NCBI RefSeq assembly: GCF_900102055.1
Contig: NZ_FNBA01000001.1
Coordinates: 955,085-1,019,084 of the forward strand
DNA from: Ulvibacter litoralis
GTDB taxonomy: Bacteria > Bacteroidota > Bacteroidia > Flavobacteriales > Flavobacteriaceae
Length of the DNA stretch: 64,000 bases
Direction: 5' to 3'
The position numbers and the translations under genes were made by a program. Below the pieces are notes generated by a model. That model searched no databases, was not told the origin of the DNA, and saw nothing but the letters and a program-made list of their open reading frames with translations. Below, one piece after another: positions 35,284 to 42,392 of this stretch (position 1 is the stretch's first letter; each line of letters starts with the position of its first letter).

Positions 35284-36207
35284 TTATTTTAATTCAATAT
35301 CAAATTGAGTTAAACTCTTAAATTGCTGTAAACGTTGATGCACTTCTTTTTTGGAAAGTTGTGTCATTCGTTCCGTTCCAAATTTTTCTACACAAAATGA
35401 AGCCAGCGCCGATCCGTAGATAATCGCTGTTTTCATATTTTCAAAACTGAAATCTCCTGTTTTTGCTAAAAACCCAGAAAAACCTCCTGCAAATGTATCT
35501 CCAGCTCCCGTAGGATCAAACACTTCTGCTAATGGTAATGCGGGTGCATAAAACATATCATCTTTATGAAATAATAAAGCACCGTGCTCTCCTTTTTTAA
35601 TAACAACAAACTTAGGTCCCATCTCCATAATCTTTTTAGAAGCATTTACCAAAGAGTATTCTCCCGATAATTGTCTTGCTTCTTCATCGTTAATGGTAAT
35701 TACATCAACCTTAGCGATTACTTGCTTTAATTCGTCTAAAGCACAATCCATCCAAAAATTCATGGTGTCTAAAACAACCAGTTTTGGAGCTTTCATTTGA
35801 TTAATCACACCTAGTTGGACGAGTGGATGTAAGTTTCCTAACATAACAACTTCGGCATCTTTATAGTCTTCTGGAACAACAGGGTTGAAATCTGCCAATA
35901 CATTTAGCTCAGTTGCTAAGGTATCGCGCGTATTCATATCGTTGTGGTATTTTCCGCTCCAGAAAAAGGTTTTTCCGTCTTCCACAACTTCCAATCCTTC
36001 CACATTCATCCCTTTGTCTTCTAACATCGTGATGTATTCCTTTGGAAAATCGCCACCAACAACAGAAACAATGGCTCCGTCAACATTAAAGTTTGAAGCA
36101 GACAGTCCGATATAGGTTGCTGCGCCTCCTAAAATTTTATCAGTTTTTCCGAAGGGAGTTTCAATAGCATCAAATGCAACGGTTCCAACAATAACAAGCT
36201 TACTCAT
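35284..36207 (-). CDS. PfkB-family carbohydrate/nucleoside kinase
   Basis: ATP-dependent kinase of the ribokinase family. The 307-residue protein has the N-terminal GG motif region (KILGGAATYIGLSASNF) and the C-terminal signature DPTGAGDTFAGGFSGF with the catalytic Asp in GAGD. The substrate is uncertain: sugar, adenosine or another nucleoside. Its place beside purF and two genes from purN would fit a purine-linked substrate, but the flavobacterial neighbourhood may be coincidence. It has its own promoter-like signals and terminator, and a hairpin 8 nt before the ATG. Confidence 0.92.
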   Translation of the reverse strand: MSKLVIVGTVAFDAIETPFGKTDKILGGAATYIGLSASNFNVDGAIVSVVGGDFPKEYITMLEDKGMNVEGLEVVEDGKTFFWSGKYHNDMNTRDTLATELNVLADFNPVVPEDYKDAEVVMLGNLHPLVQLGVINQMKAPKLVVLDTMNFWMDCALDELKQVIAKVDVITINDEEARQLSGEYSLVNASKKIMEMGPKFVVIKKGEHGALLFHKDDMFYAPALPLAEVFDPTGAGDTFAGGFSGFLAKTGDFSFENMKTAIIYGSALASFCVEKFGTERMTQLSKKEVHQRLQQFKSLTQFDIELK

Positions 36208-36215
36208 ATTTTTTG

Positions 36216-36229
36216 CCCGCGTAGACGGG
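36216..36229 (-). repeat. leader hairpin before the PfkB gene
   Basis: CCCGTCTACGCGGG on the minus strand, 8 nt before the ATG at 36207 and followed by A residues. It differs at only a few positions from the hairpin before queD. Confidence 0.6.
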
Positions 36230-36247
36230 TATTTTTAAAAGTTAAAT

Positions 36248-36331
36248 CTCAATTAATCGAATTCAATTTATTTTAAATTAGTTCAATTAATTGAGGGTGC
36301 AAAGATACTGTTTTGTAGAGATAAAAGCCAA
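36248..36331 (-). promoter_or_regulatory. promoter and 10-bp inverted repeat upstream of the PfkB gene
   Basis: TTG (36329-36331) and TATCTTTG (36300-36307) are 21 bp apart on the minus strand. A perfect inverted repeat CTCAATTAAT/ATTAATTGAG (36248-36257 with 36286-36295) begins at the expected transcription start, so it is either an operator or the first hairpin of the transcript. Confidence 0.6.
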
Positions 36332-36345
36332 CTGTACGGAAGGGT

Positions 36346-36981
36346 TTATTTTCTTCCAAAATCGGCAGGAATTTCACCCCAGGCTTTGGTTTCCCATTTT
36401 ACAATAGTAGTAGTGTAGGTGTTGGTTTTTAGCCAGGTTTCAGCACGTGCTAATAACTCGAAAACAGCTTTATTTTTCGCAGTCTGCTTCAGTTTGGTAT
36501 TGCATTTTTTCTTTTTTATCCAACCCATGGCAATGCGAGAATCGGTATAAAGAATTCGGTCGCTTTGTTGTTTTTTCAGAAATGCGAGTCCGTGCACCAA
36601 GGCTAAAAATTCACCTATATTATTGGTTCCTTGTTGAAAAGGGCCTTGATGAAACAGTTGTTTATGCGTTTGAGTGTCTACGCCGCGATATTCCATAATC
36701 CCTGGATTCCCACTAGAAGCGGCATCTACCGCGATAGAATATAAGTTTGGTTCCCCAATTTTGGCTAAATCTACTGCTGAAAGTGTTTTTTTCTTCGGTC
36801 CTTTTCCTTTATAATCGGCATACTCTTTATTATATGCCGTTTTGGCTTGTGCAAATGTGGGAAACGACATGTATTGAGCACCTTTAACCCCTTTGATGGA
36901 TTTTTGGCACTCTTTCCAGCTTTTAAAAATCCCGGGAGGATTTCCAAACCAAACCACATAAAATTTTCCGTTTTTTGCCAT
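36346..36981 (-). CDS. rnhA: ribonuclease HI with N-terminal viroplasmin domain
   Basis: Degrades the RNA strand of RNA-DNA hybrids. The 211-residue protein joins a viroplasmin-type hybrid-binding domain (about 5-50, with YVVWFGNPPGIFKSWKEC) through a basic linker to a type 1 RNase H domain (about 80-211). Catalytic residues are Asp86 (VDAASSGNPG), Glu124 (NNIGEFLAL), Asp147 (YTDSRIA) and Asp207. This domain pair is the one known from eukaryotic RNase H1 and many Bacteroidota. Two GC-rich hairpins precede the start, the nearer 6 nt away. Confidence 0.93.
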   Translation of the reverse strand: MAKNGKFYVVWFGNPPGIFKSWKECQKSIKGVKGAQYMSFPTFAQAKTAYNKEYADYKGKGPKKKTLSAVDLAKIGEPNLYSIAVDAASSGNPGIMEYRGVDTQTHKQLFHQGPFQQGTNNIGEFLALVHGLAFLKKQQSDRILYTDSRIAMGWIKKKKCNTKLKQTAKNKAVFELLARAETWLKTNTYTTTIVKWETKAWGEIPADFGRK

Positions 36982-36987
36982 ATCATG

Positions 36988-37032
36988 CCCGCGCAGGCGG
37001 GGAACTCATTAATTTATATCCGCGATGGCGGG
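36988..37032 (-). repeat. two GC-rich hairpins before the RNase H gene
   Basis: The first (36988-37002) is CCCCGCCTGCGCGGG and the second (37020-37032) is CCCGCCATCGCGG on the minus strand. Both resemble the single hairpins before the PfkB, queD and 47-residue genes and also look like the REP-type palindromes scattered in flavobacterial genomes. Confidence 0.6.
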
Positions 37033-37050
37033 TATTTTTTATTTCACCTA

Positions 37051-37623
37051 TTAACTTGACCGTATTACTTCTTCTATCACCTTCGGAAAGTGTTCGTATT
37101 CTAACGCATGTATTTTTTTTGCGACTGTATCTGGCGTATCTTCTTCGGAAAGTGCCACGCTTTTCTGAAAAATGATCGCTCCTTCATCGTAATTTTCGTT
37201 TACATAATGAATGGTAATTCCAGTTTCAGCTTCTTTATTTGCGACAACAGCTTCGTGTACATGATGTCCATACATTCCTTTTCCGCCGTACTTCGGAAGC
37301 AGTGCTGGGTGTAAATTAATGACTTGGTTCGGAAACTCTTTCAGAATAAGTTCAGGAAATTTCAATAAAAAACCAGCGAGTACAATACAATCGACATGCG
37401 TATCTTTTAATACTTGTAGCACTCCTTCCGAAGAAAAAAGTGCTGTTTTGTCAAAATGTAATGATTTGATATTTAGGTTTTTAGCACGTTCTAAAACTTT
37501 GGCATCCTTCTTGTTTGAAAGCACAAGAACAACCTCAGCAAAATTACTTTGTTGAAAGTATTGAATTACGTTTTGAGTATTGGTACCGCTACCCGAAGCA
37601 AAAATAACTATACGCTTCTTCAT
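37051..37623 (-). CDS. purN: phosphoribosylglycinamide formyltransferase
   Basis: Transfers a formyl group from 10-formyltetrahydrofolate to GAR in purine synthesis; cytoplasmic. The phosphate-binding loop is FASGSGTN (8-15). Catalytic residues are Asn103 and His105 in INLHPALLPKYGG and Asp146 in NENYDEGAII. At 190 aa it has normal length. A promoter (TTTG-N23-TACTTTTG) lies upstream, divergent from acpP. Confidence 0.96.
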   Translation of the reverse strand: MKKRIVIFASGSGTNTQNVIQYFQQSNFAEVVLVLSNKKDAKVLERAKNLNIKSLHFDKTALFSSEGVLQVLKDTHVDCIVLAGFLLKFPELILKEFPNQVINLHPALLPKYGGKGMYGHHVHEAVVANKEAETGITIHYVNENYDEGAIIFQKSVALSEEDTPDTVAKKIHALEYEHFPKVIEEVIRSS

Positions 37624-37671
37624 TTTAGAGTTTCTTTGGAAGTTTACAGAAGTAATTAAAATAATAAATCA

Positions 37672-37706
37672 CAAAAGTAAGGTAATAGAGTTTTACTTCG
37701 CTCAAA
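37672..37706 (-). promoter_or_regulatory. promoter of purN
   Basis: TTTG (37703-37706) and TACTTTTG (37672-37679) are 23 bp apart on the minus strand, with the ATG 48 nt further on. The spacing is at the long end of the accepted range. Confidence 0.6.
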
Positions 37707-37853
37707 ATTGTTTAAATTGAATAATCTTTAATAAAAAACTAAAATCTTCAAGAAAGATTGCGTGTATAAAGGAAACAAATCGTTTTGATTGTTATATTTA
37801 TACCTCACAGTTCACATTTTGAATTTAAAGTAGTGTTTTCAATTAAAAAATTT

Positions 37854-37861
37854 TATTTTTG
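37854..37861 (+). promoter_or_regulatory. -7 box of acpP
   Basis: TATTTTTG matches TAnnTTTG, 30 nt before the acpP ATG; the upstream element is not clear. Confidence 0.55.
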
Positions 37862-37891
37862 CCTCTTATAATTAAATTAAAAAACAAAATT

Positions 37892-38128
37892 ATGTCAGAC
37901 ATTGCATCAAGAGTAAAAGCTATCATCGTTGATAAATTAGGTGTAGACGAAAACGAAGTTGTAAATGAAGCAAGCTTCACAAACGACCTAGGAGCAGACT
38001 CACTAGATACGGTAGAGCTTATTATGGAATTTGAAAAAGAATTTGATATTCAAATCCCAGACGATCAAGCTGAAAACATCGCTACAGTAGGTCAAGCAAT
38101 CTCATATATCGAAGAAGCTAAAAAATAA
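37892..38128 (+). CDS. acpP: acyl carrier protein
   Basis: Carries growing acyl chains on 4'-phosphopantetheine in fatty-acid synthesis. The 78-residue acidic protein has the attachment serine Ser37 in [10 protein letters not shown] and the family's four-helix pattern. I take the ATG at 37892; eleven codons upstream in frame have no match to the family. It lies 9 bp before fabF, the usual pairing. Confidence 0.97.
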   Translation: MSDIASRVKAIIVDKLGVDENEVVNEASFTNDLGADSLDTVELIMEFEKEFDIQIPDDQAENIATVGQAISYIEEAKK

Positions 38129-38137
38129 ACCATCTCT

Positions 38138-39391
38138 ATGGAATTAAAGCGAGTTGTAGTTACAGGCCTTGGAGCCCTTACCCCTATTGGTAACAATATA
38201 AATGAATATTGGGACGGCTTAGTTAATGGGAAGAGTGGTTGCGCACCTATAACATATTTTGATGCTGAAAAGTTCAAAACAAAATTTGCTTGCGAAATTA
38301 AGAATTTCGATCCACTAGAGCATTTTGATAGGAAAGAAGCCCGAAAATTAGACCGATTTGCCCAATATGCACTTGTTTCTAGTGATGAAGCAATTATAGA
38401 TGCAGGATTTGATCTTGATACGATAGACAAATTTCGCGTTGGTGTTATTTGGGGAGCAGGTATTGGAGGCTTAGAGACTTTTCAAGATGAAGTAATAAAC
38501 TTTGCAGAAGGGGACGGAACACCGCGTTTCAACCCCTTCTTCATTCCTAAAATGATAGCCGATATTGCCCCTGGTAATATCTCTATCAAACATGGGTTTA
38601 TGGGACCTAACTATACGACGGTTTCTGCCTGTGCTTCTTCTGCCAATGCAATGATCGATGCACTAAACTATATACGTTTAGGACATTGCGATATTATTGT
38701 AACAGGAGGAAGTGAAGCTGCTGTAACCAAAGCTGGTATGGGTGGTTTTAATGCCATGCACGCACTCTCAACACGAAACGATAGTCCAGAAACAGCGTCA
38801 AGACCTTTTGATGCGACTCGAGACGGTTTTGTATTAGGGGAAGGTGCTGGAGCGCTTATTTTAGAAGAATATGAGCACGCGAAAGCAAGAGGCGCAAAAA
38901 TATACGCCGAAGTTGTAGGTGGCGGAATGTCAAGTGATGCCTACCATATGACCGCTCCACATCCTGACGGAATAGGAGTAGAACGCGTAATGATTAATTG
39001 TCTTGAAAACGCAGGATTAAAACCTGAAGATGTAGATACAATTAATACACACGGAACGTCTACACCTTTAGGAGATGTAGCCGAATTAAAGGCAATTACA
39101 AAAGTATTTGGCGATCATGCCAAAGACATTAATATCAACTCGACAAAATCGATGACGGGACACTTATTAGGAGCTGCAGGTGCTATTGAAGCCATTGCCT
39201 CTATCCTAGCCATGAAACATGGTATTGTGCCGCCAACAATTAACCATACCACAGTTGATGAAAATATTGACCCATCTTTAAACCTTACCTTAAATAAAGC
39301 TCAAAAGCGAGATATTAAAGTAGCGCTGAGTAATACCTTTGGGTTTGGAGGGCATAATGCTTGTGTTCTTTTTAAAAGACTGGACGAATAA
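38138..39391 (+). CDS. fabF: 3-oxoacyl-[acyl-carrier-protein] synthase II
   Basis: Condenses malonyl-ACP with acyl-ACP in chain elongation. The catalytic triad is complete: Cys165 (VSACASSAN), His305 (NTHGTSTPLGD) and His342 (GHLLGAAGAIE). Length 417 aa matches FabF. Located between acpP and rnc with 5-9 bp gaps, so acpP-fabF-rnc is one operon. Confidence 0.98.
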   Translation: MELKRVVVTGLGALTPIGNNINEYWDGLVNGKSGCAPITYFDAEKFKTKFACEIKNFDPLEHFDRKEARKLDRFAQYALVSSDEAIIDAGFDLDTIDKFRVGVIWGAGIGGLETFQDEVINFAEGDGTPRFNPFFIPKMIADIAPGNISIKHGFMGPNYTTVSACASSANAMIDALNYIRLGHCDIIVTGGSEAAVTKAGMGGFNAMHALSTRNDSPETASRPFDATRDGFVLGEGAGALILEEYEHAKARGAKIYAEVVGGGMSSDAYHMTAPHPDGIGVERVMINCLENAGLKPEDVDTINTHGTSTPLGDVAELKAITKVFGDHAKDININSTKSMTGHLLGAAGAIEAIASILAMKHGIVPPTINHTTVDENIDPSLNLTLNKAQKRDIKVALSNTFGFGGHNACVLFKRLDE

Positions 39392-39396
39392 TTTAA

Positions 39397-40137
39397 ATGG
39401 CATCCTTTAAAAACATATTTAATTCTCGTACTGAAAAGAACGGGGATTTTTTTTTCCATATAAAAAGAATTATAGGTTTTAAGCCAAAAGACATTACTTT
39501 TTATGAGGTTGCCTTTACACATCGCTCCACAAATGAAAAGAATAGTGCTGGAGAGCCTCAAAACTACGAACGTATGGAGTTTCTGGGCGATGCTATGTTG
39601 AGTAGTGTAATCGCAGCACACCTCTTTAAAAAAGTACCTGGCGGAAACGAAGGATACCTCACTAAAATGCGCTCTAAAGTAGTGAGTAGAGAACATTTAA
39701 ATGAGTTAGGACGCGATCTTGAACTTATTAAATTGGTGAAAACAACCATTCCTATTGAACAATTTGGAGGAAACATTCACGGAAATGTGTTTGAATCACT
39801 CGTTGGGGCTATTTATTTAGACCGCGGCTATCCGTATTGTGAAAAGTTTATCAATAAACGGGTTATAAAACCCTATGTAGATATTGAAAAACTTGAAGGC
39901 AAAATTATTAGCTACAAGAGTCTTTTTATAGAATGGTGTCAAAAAAATAAAAAGAGCTTTAAGTTTTCTGTTTATGAAGACACTGGAAATGATGCATTAA
40001 AGCACTTTGCAGTTAAACTTATATTGGAAGATAAAACGGTAGGAAAAGCAAGAGCTACTTCAAAAAAGAAAGCAGAAGAAAGTGCAGCCAAACGTGCATA
40101 TTATAAGCTTCAAACTGCTATAGACAAGGATTTTTAA
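39397..40137 (+). CDS. rnc: ribonuclease III
   Basis: Cleaves double-stranded RNA in rRNA and mRNA processing. The signature ERMEFLGDAMLS (about 51-62) carries the metal-binding acidic residues, and GNVFESLVGAIYLDRG the second acidic cluster. A double-stranded RNA-binding domain (about 165-240) ends with KARATSKKKAEESAAKRAYYKL-like residues typical of the fold. Length 246 aa. Placement after fabF is common in Bacteroidota. Confidence 0.97.
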   Translation: MASFKNIFNSRTEKNGDFFFHIKRIIGFKPKDITFYEVAFTHRSTNEKNSAGEPQNYERMEFLGDAMLSSVIAAHLFKKVPGGNEGYLTKMRSKVVSREHLNELGRDLELIKLVKTTIPIEQFGGNIHGNVFESLVGAIYLDRGYPYCEKFINKRVIKPYVDIEKLEGKIISYKSLFIEWCQKNKKSFKFSVYEDTGNDALKHFAVKLILEDKTVGKARATSKKKAEESAAKRAYYKLQTAIDKDF

Positions 40138-40151
40138 CGAAAACGTTTTCG
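40138..40151. promoter_or_regulatory. perfect palindrome CGAAAACGTTTTCG
   Basis: A 14-bp perfect palindrome directly after the rnc stop and 79 nt before the IPExxxVDY-pyk pair. The central AACGTT and its symmetry are like operators of LacI-family sugar regulators. Confidence 0.4.
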
Positions 40152-40230
40152 TGAATATTCACATAGATTTTACATTCTGAACACTTAGAATACCAAAACA
40201 ATCGCTATTTTTATTAATTCATTAAAAACC

Positions 40231-40722
40231 ATGGCGACACACAAACTTTTGTTAGATTATGAAGAGAAAGAGAAGTACTCTTTACTTGCCATACATTGTA
40301 GCGAAGAAGCCTATAAAGTAGCCTATTTGCTAAATAAACACCTAGGGTTGCAATTAAAAAGAGAGGTTTTAGATCTGGACTATTCGAGAGAGAATATCGA
40401 TATTTCTTATCCATTATTTAAGTTTGACGATAGTTTCGAATACACCACTTTTTATTTAGTAGCGAATAAATGTAAATCGATAGTTGCTGTTGAAGCGGTT
40501 ACAACTAGCCTTTTTAGTGAAGATACTTCGGAAAAAACCGTCACTAATTACTTACTTCCGGAGTTTAAAAAAGTTGATTTCTTTCTGAAAATTCATTCTG
40601 AATATGACGTTTATCCACTGCAGGATATCATCGGAGAAATAAACAAAATAAAACAAATAATATCTGCTTATCACTTGGAAGCAGAATCAATAAAATCAAA
40701 AAATAATTTAATTTTCGACTAA
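40231..40722 (+). CDS. IPExxxVDY-family protein
   Basis: Small cytoplasmic protein of 163 residues from a Bacteroidota-specific family of unknown role. The family hallmark is present in variant form as LPEFKKVDFF (about 108-117). It starts with a beta strand (HKLLLDYEEKEKYSLLAIH) and ends with a helix. Its TAA shares one base with the pyk ATG (TAATG), so translation of the two is likely coupled. The constant link to pyruvate kinase suggests a related role, which is inference. Confidence 0.88.
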   Translation: MATHKLLLDYEEKEKYSLLAIHCSEEAYKVAYLLNKHLGLQLKREVLDLDYSRENIDISYPLFKFDDSFEYTTFYLVANKCKSIVAVEAVTTSLFSEDTSEKTVTNYLLPEFKKVDFFLKIHSEYDVYPLQDIIGEINKIKQIISAYHLEAESIKSKNNLIFD

Positions 40723-42149
40723 TGCCAAACCAGAAAAGAACAAAAATAGTAGCCACGTTAGGACCTGCAACAGCTGAGAGAGAAATCCTCAAAAAAATGA
40801 TTCTGGAAGGAGTAGACGTCTTTAGAGTCAATTTTTCGCACGCCAATTACGATACGGTTATTAAAAACATAACAACCATTAGAGAGTTAGGAGTAGAACT
40901 AGATACCACTACAGCTATTTTAGGCGACTTACAAGGTCCTAAATTACGTGTAGGTGTGATGAAGGAAGAAGTGGTGGTAGAGCCTGGAGATTTAATTTCT
41001 TTTTGTACTGGAACCGAGTTTGAAGGAACTAGTAAGAAAGTGTATATGAATTACGATAACTTTCCGAAGGACGTAAAAAAAGGGGAACGCGTTTTATTAG
41101 ACGACGGAAAACTGATGTTCGAAGTGGTTGAAACCAACGGAAAGGATGAAGTAAAAACAAAAGTGATTCAAGGTGGTCCGTTGCGCTCTAAAAAAGGAGT
41201 AAACTTACCTAATACCAATATATCACTACCTGCATTAACAACTAAAGATAAAGAAGATGCCATTTTTGCCATCTCACAAGATGTAGATTGGTTGGCTTTA
41301 TCTTTTGTACGTCATGCTGAAGATTTAAAAGAACTTCGCGCTTTAATTGAAGCAAATTGTGACCATAAAATTCCAATTATCGCTAAAATTGAAAAGCCTG
41401 AAGCTGTCGCAAATATAGATTCTATTGTAGCACACTGTGACGGATTAATGGTCGCACGTGGTGATTTAGGAGTGGAAGTTCCGGCAGAAGAAGTTCCGTT
41501 AATTCAAAAAGAATTAGTGCGTACAGCAAAAAGAGCTCGAATCCCTGTAATTATTGCAACTCAAATGATGGAAACCATGATTTCATCACTTACGCCAACA
41601 AGGGCAGAGGTAAACGATGTTGCCAATTCGGTAATGGACGGAGCCGATGCTGTGATGCTATCTGGAGAAACTTCAGTAGGGAAATATCCTGTTGAGGTAA
41701 TTCAAAAAATGGCTAATATTTTACGAAATGTTGAAAATTCACCATTAATACGAGTGCCACAACAACCGCCACACATCAAAACCAATCGATATATCACAAA
41801 ATCTATTTGTTACCACGCTGCACATATGGCGAATGAAATTGAAGCAAAAGCAATTTGTACTCTTACCAATAGTGGATATACAGCTTTTCAAATTTCGGCT
41901 TGGCGTCCAGCAGCGCATATTTTAGTGTTTACATCGAATCGTAGAATACTATCTCGTTTAAACCTTTTATGGGGTGTACAAGCGTTTTATTACGATAAAT
42001 ATGTGAGTACAGACGAAACTGTAGAAGATGTAAATAAAATCGCTTGTGATCGTGGTTTTGTAGGTAAAGGAGAATATTTAATCAATCTTGCCGCAATGCC
42101 AATCGTTGATAAAGGGATGGTAAATACATTACGCGTTTCGCAGGTGTAA
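40722..42149 (+). CDS. pyk: pyruvate kinase
   Basis: Converts phosphoenolpyruvate and ADP to pyruvate and ATP in glycolysis. The 475-residue protein has TKIVATLGPAT at the N-terminus, RVNFSHANY, the DLQGPKLRVG segment, and the active-site signature IIAKIEKPEAVANID with the catalytic lysine, followed by MVARGDLGVEVP. The C-terminal domain is of normal size. It is translationally coupled to the upstream IPExxxVDY gene and closed by a strong terminator. Confidence 0.97.
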   Translation: MPNQKRTKIVATLGPATAEREILKKMILEGVDVFRVNFSHANYDTVIKNITTIRELGVELDTTTAILGDLQGPKLRVGVMKEEVVVEPGDLISFCTGTEFEGTSKKVYMNYDNFPKDVKKGERVLLDDGKLMFEVVETNGKDEVKTKVIQGGPLRSKKGVNLPNTNISLPALTTKDKEDAIFAISQDVDWLALSFVRHAEDLKELRALIEANCDHKIPIIAKIEKPEAVANIDSIVAHCDGLMVARGDLGVEVPAEEVPLIQKELVRTAKRARIPVIIATQMMETMISSLTPTRAEVNDVANSVMDGADAVMLSGETSVGKYPVEVIQKMANILRNVENSPLIRVPQQPPHIKTNRYITKSICYHAAHMANEIEAKAICTLTNSGYTAFQISAWRPAAHILVFTSNRRILSRLNLLWGVQAFYYDKYVSTDETVEDVNKIACDRGFVGKGEYLINLAAMPIVDKGMVNTLRVSQV

Positions 42150-42199
42150 TTTTTTAATTTCAATGTTGAAGATGATAGTATCTTCAAAATAAGATAAAG

Positions 42200-42231
42200 T
42201 AAAAAGGCTCGAACTACTTCGAGCCTTTTTT
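42200..42231 (+). terminator. terminator of the pyk operon
   Basis: A perfect 13-bp stem (AAAAAGGCTCGAA with its complement) around CTAC, running into T residues, 50 nt after the pyk stop. Confidence 0.93.
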
Positions 42232-42392
42232 AATTGGTACCACCTCCATTTTGAACAGTAAGGAACATCCTCCAAAACCAAAAACTAATTTATAGTTTCA
42301 GACTGTATTGTTATCCATTAACAAAGGTTTGAAGAGGATGCCATTACTCATCAACTTGGTTAGTAGTTGTCGTTATCACGATCCTGTTTCCA

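Noticed and set aside
42250-42350. CATCCTC...GAGGATG inverted repeat after the crystallin-domain gene as a terminator
   Set aside because: Arms are far apart with bulges and no T run follows; too weak to call.
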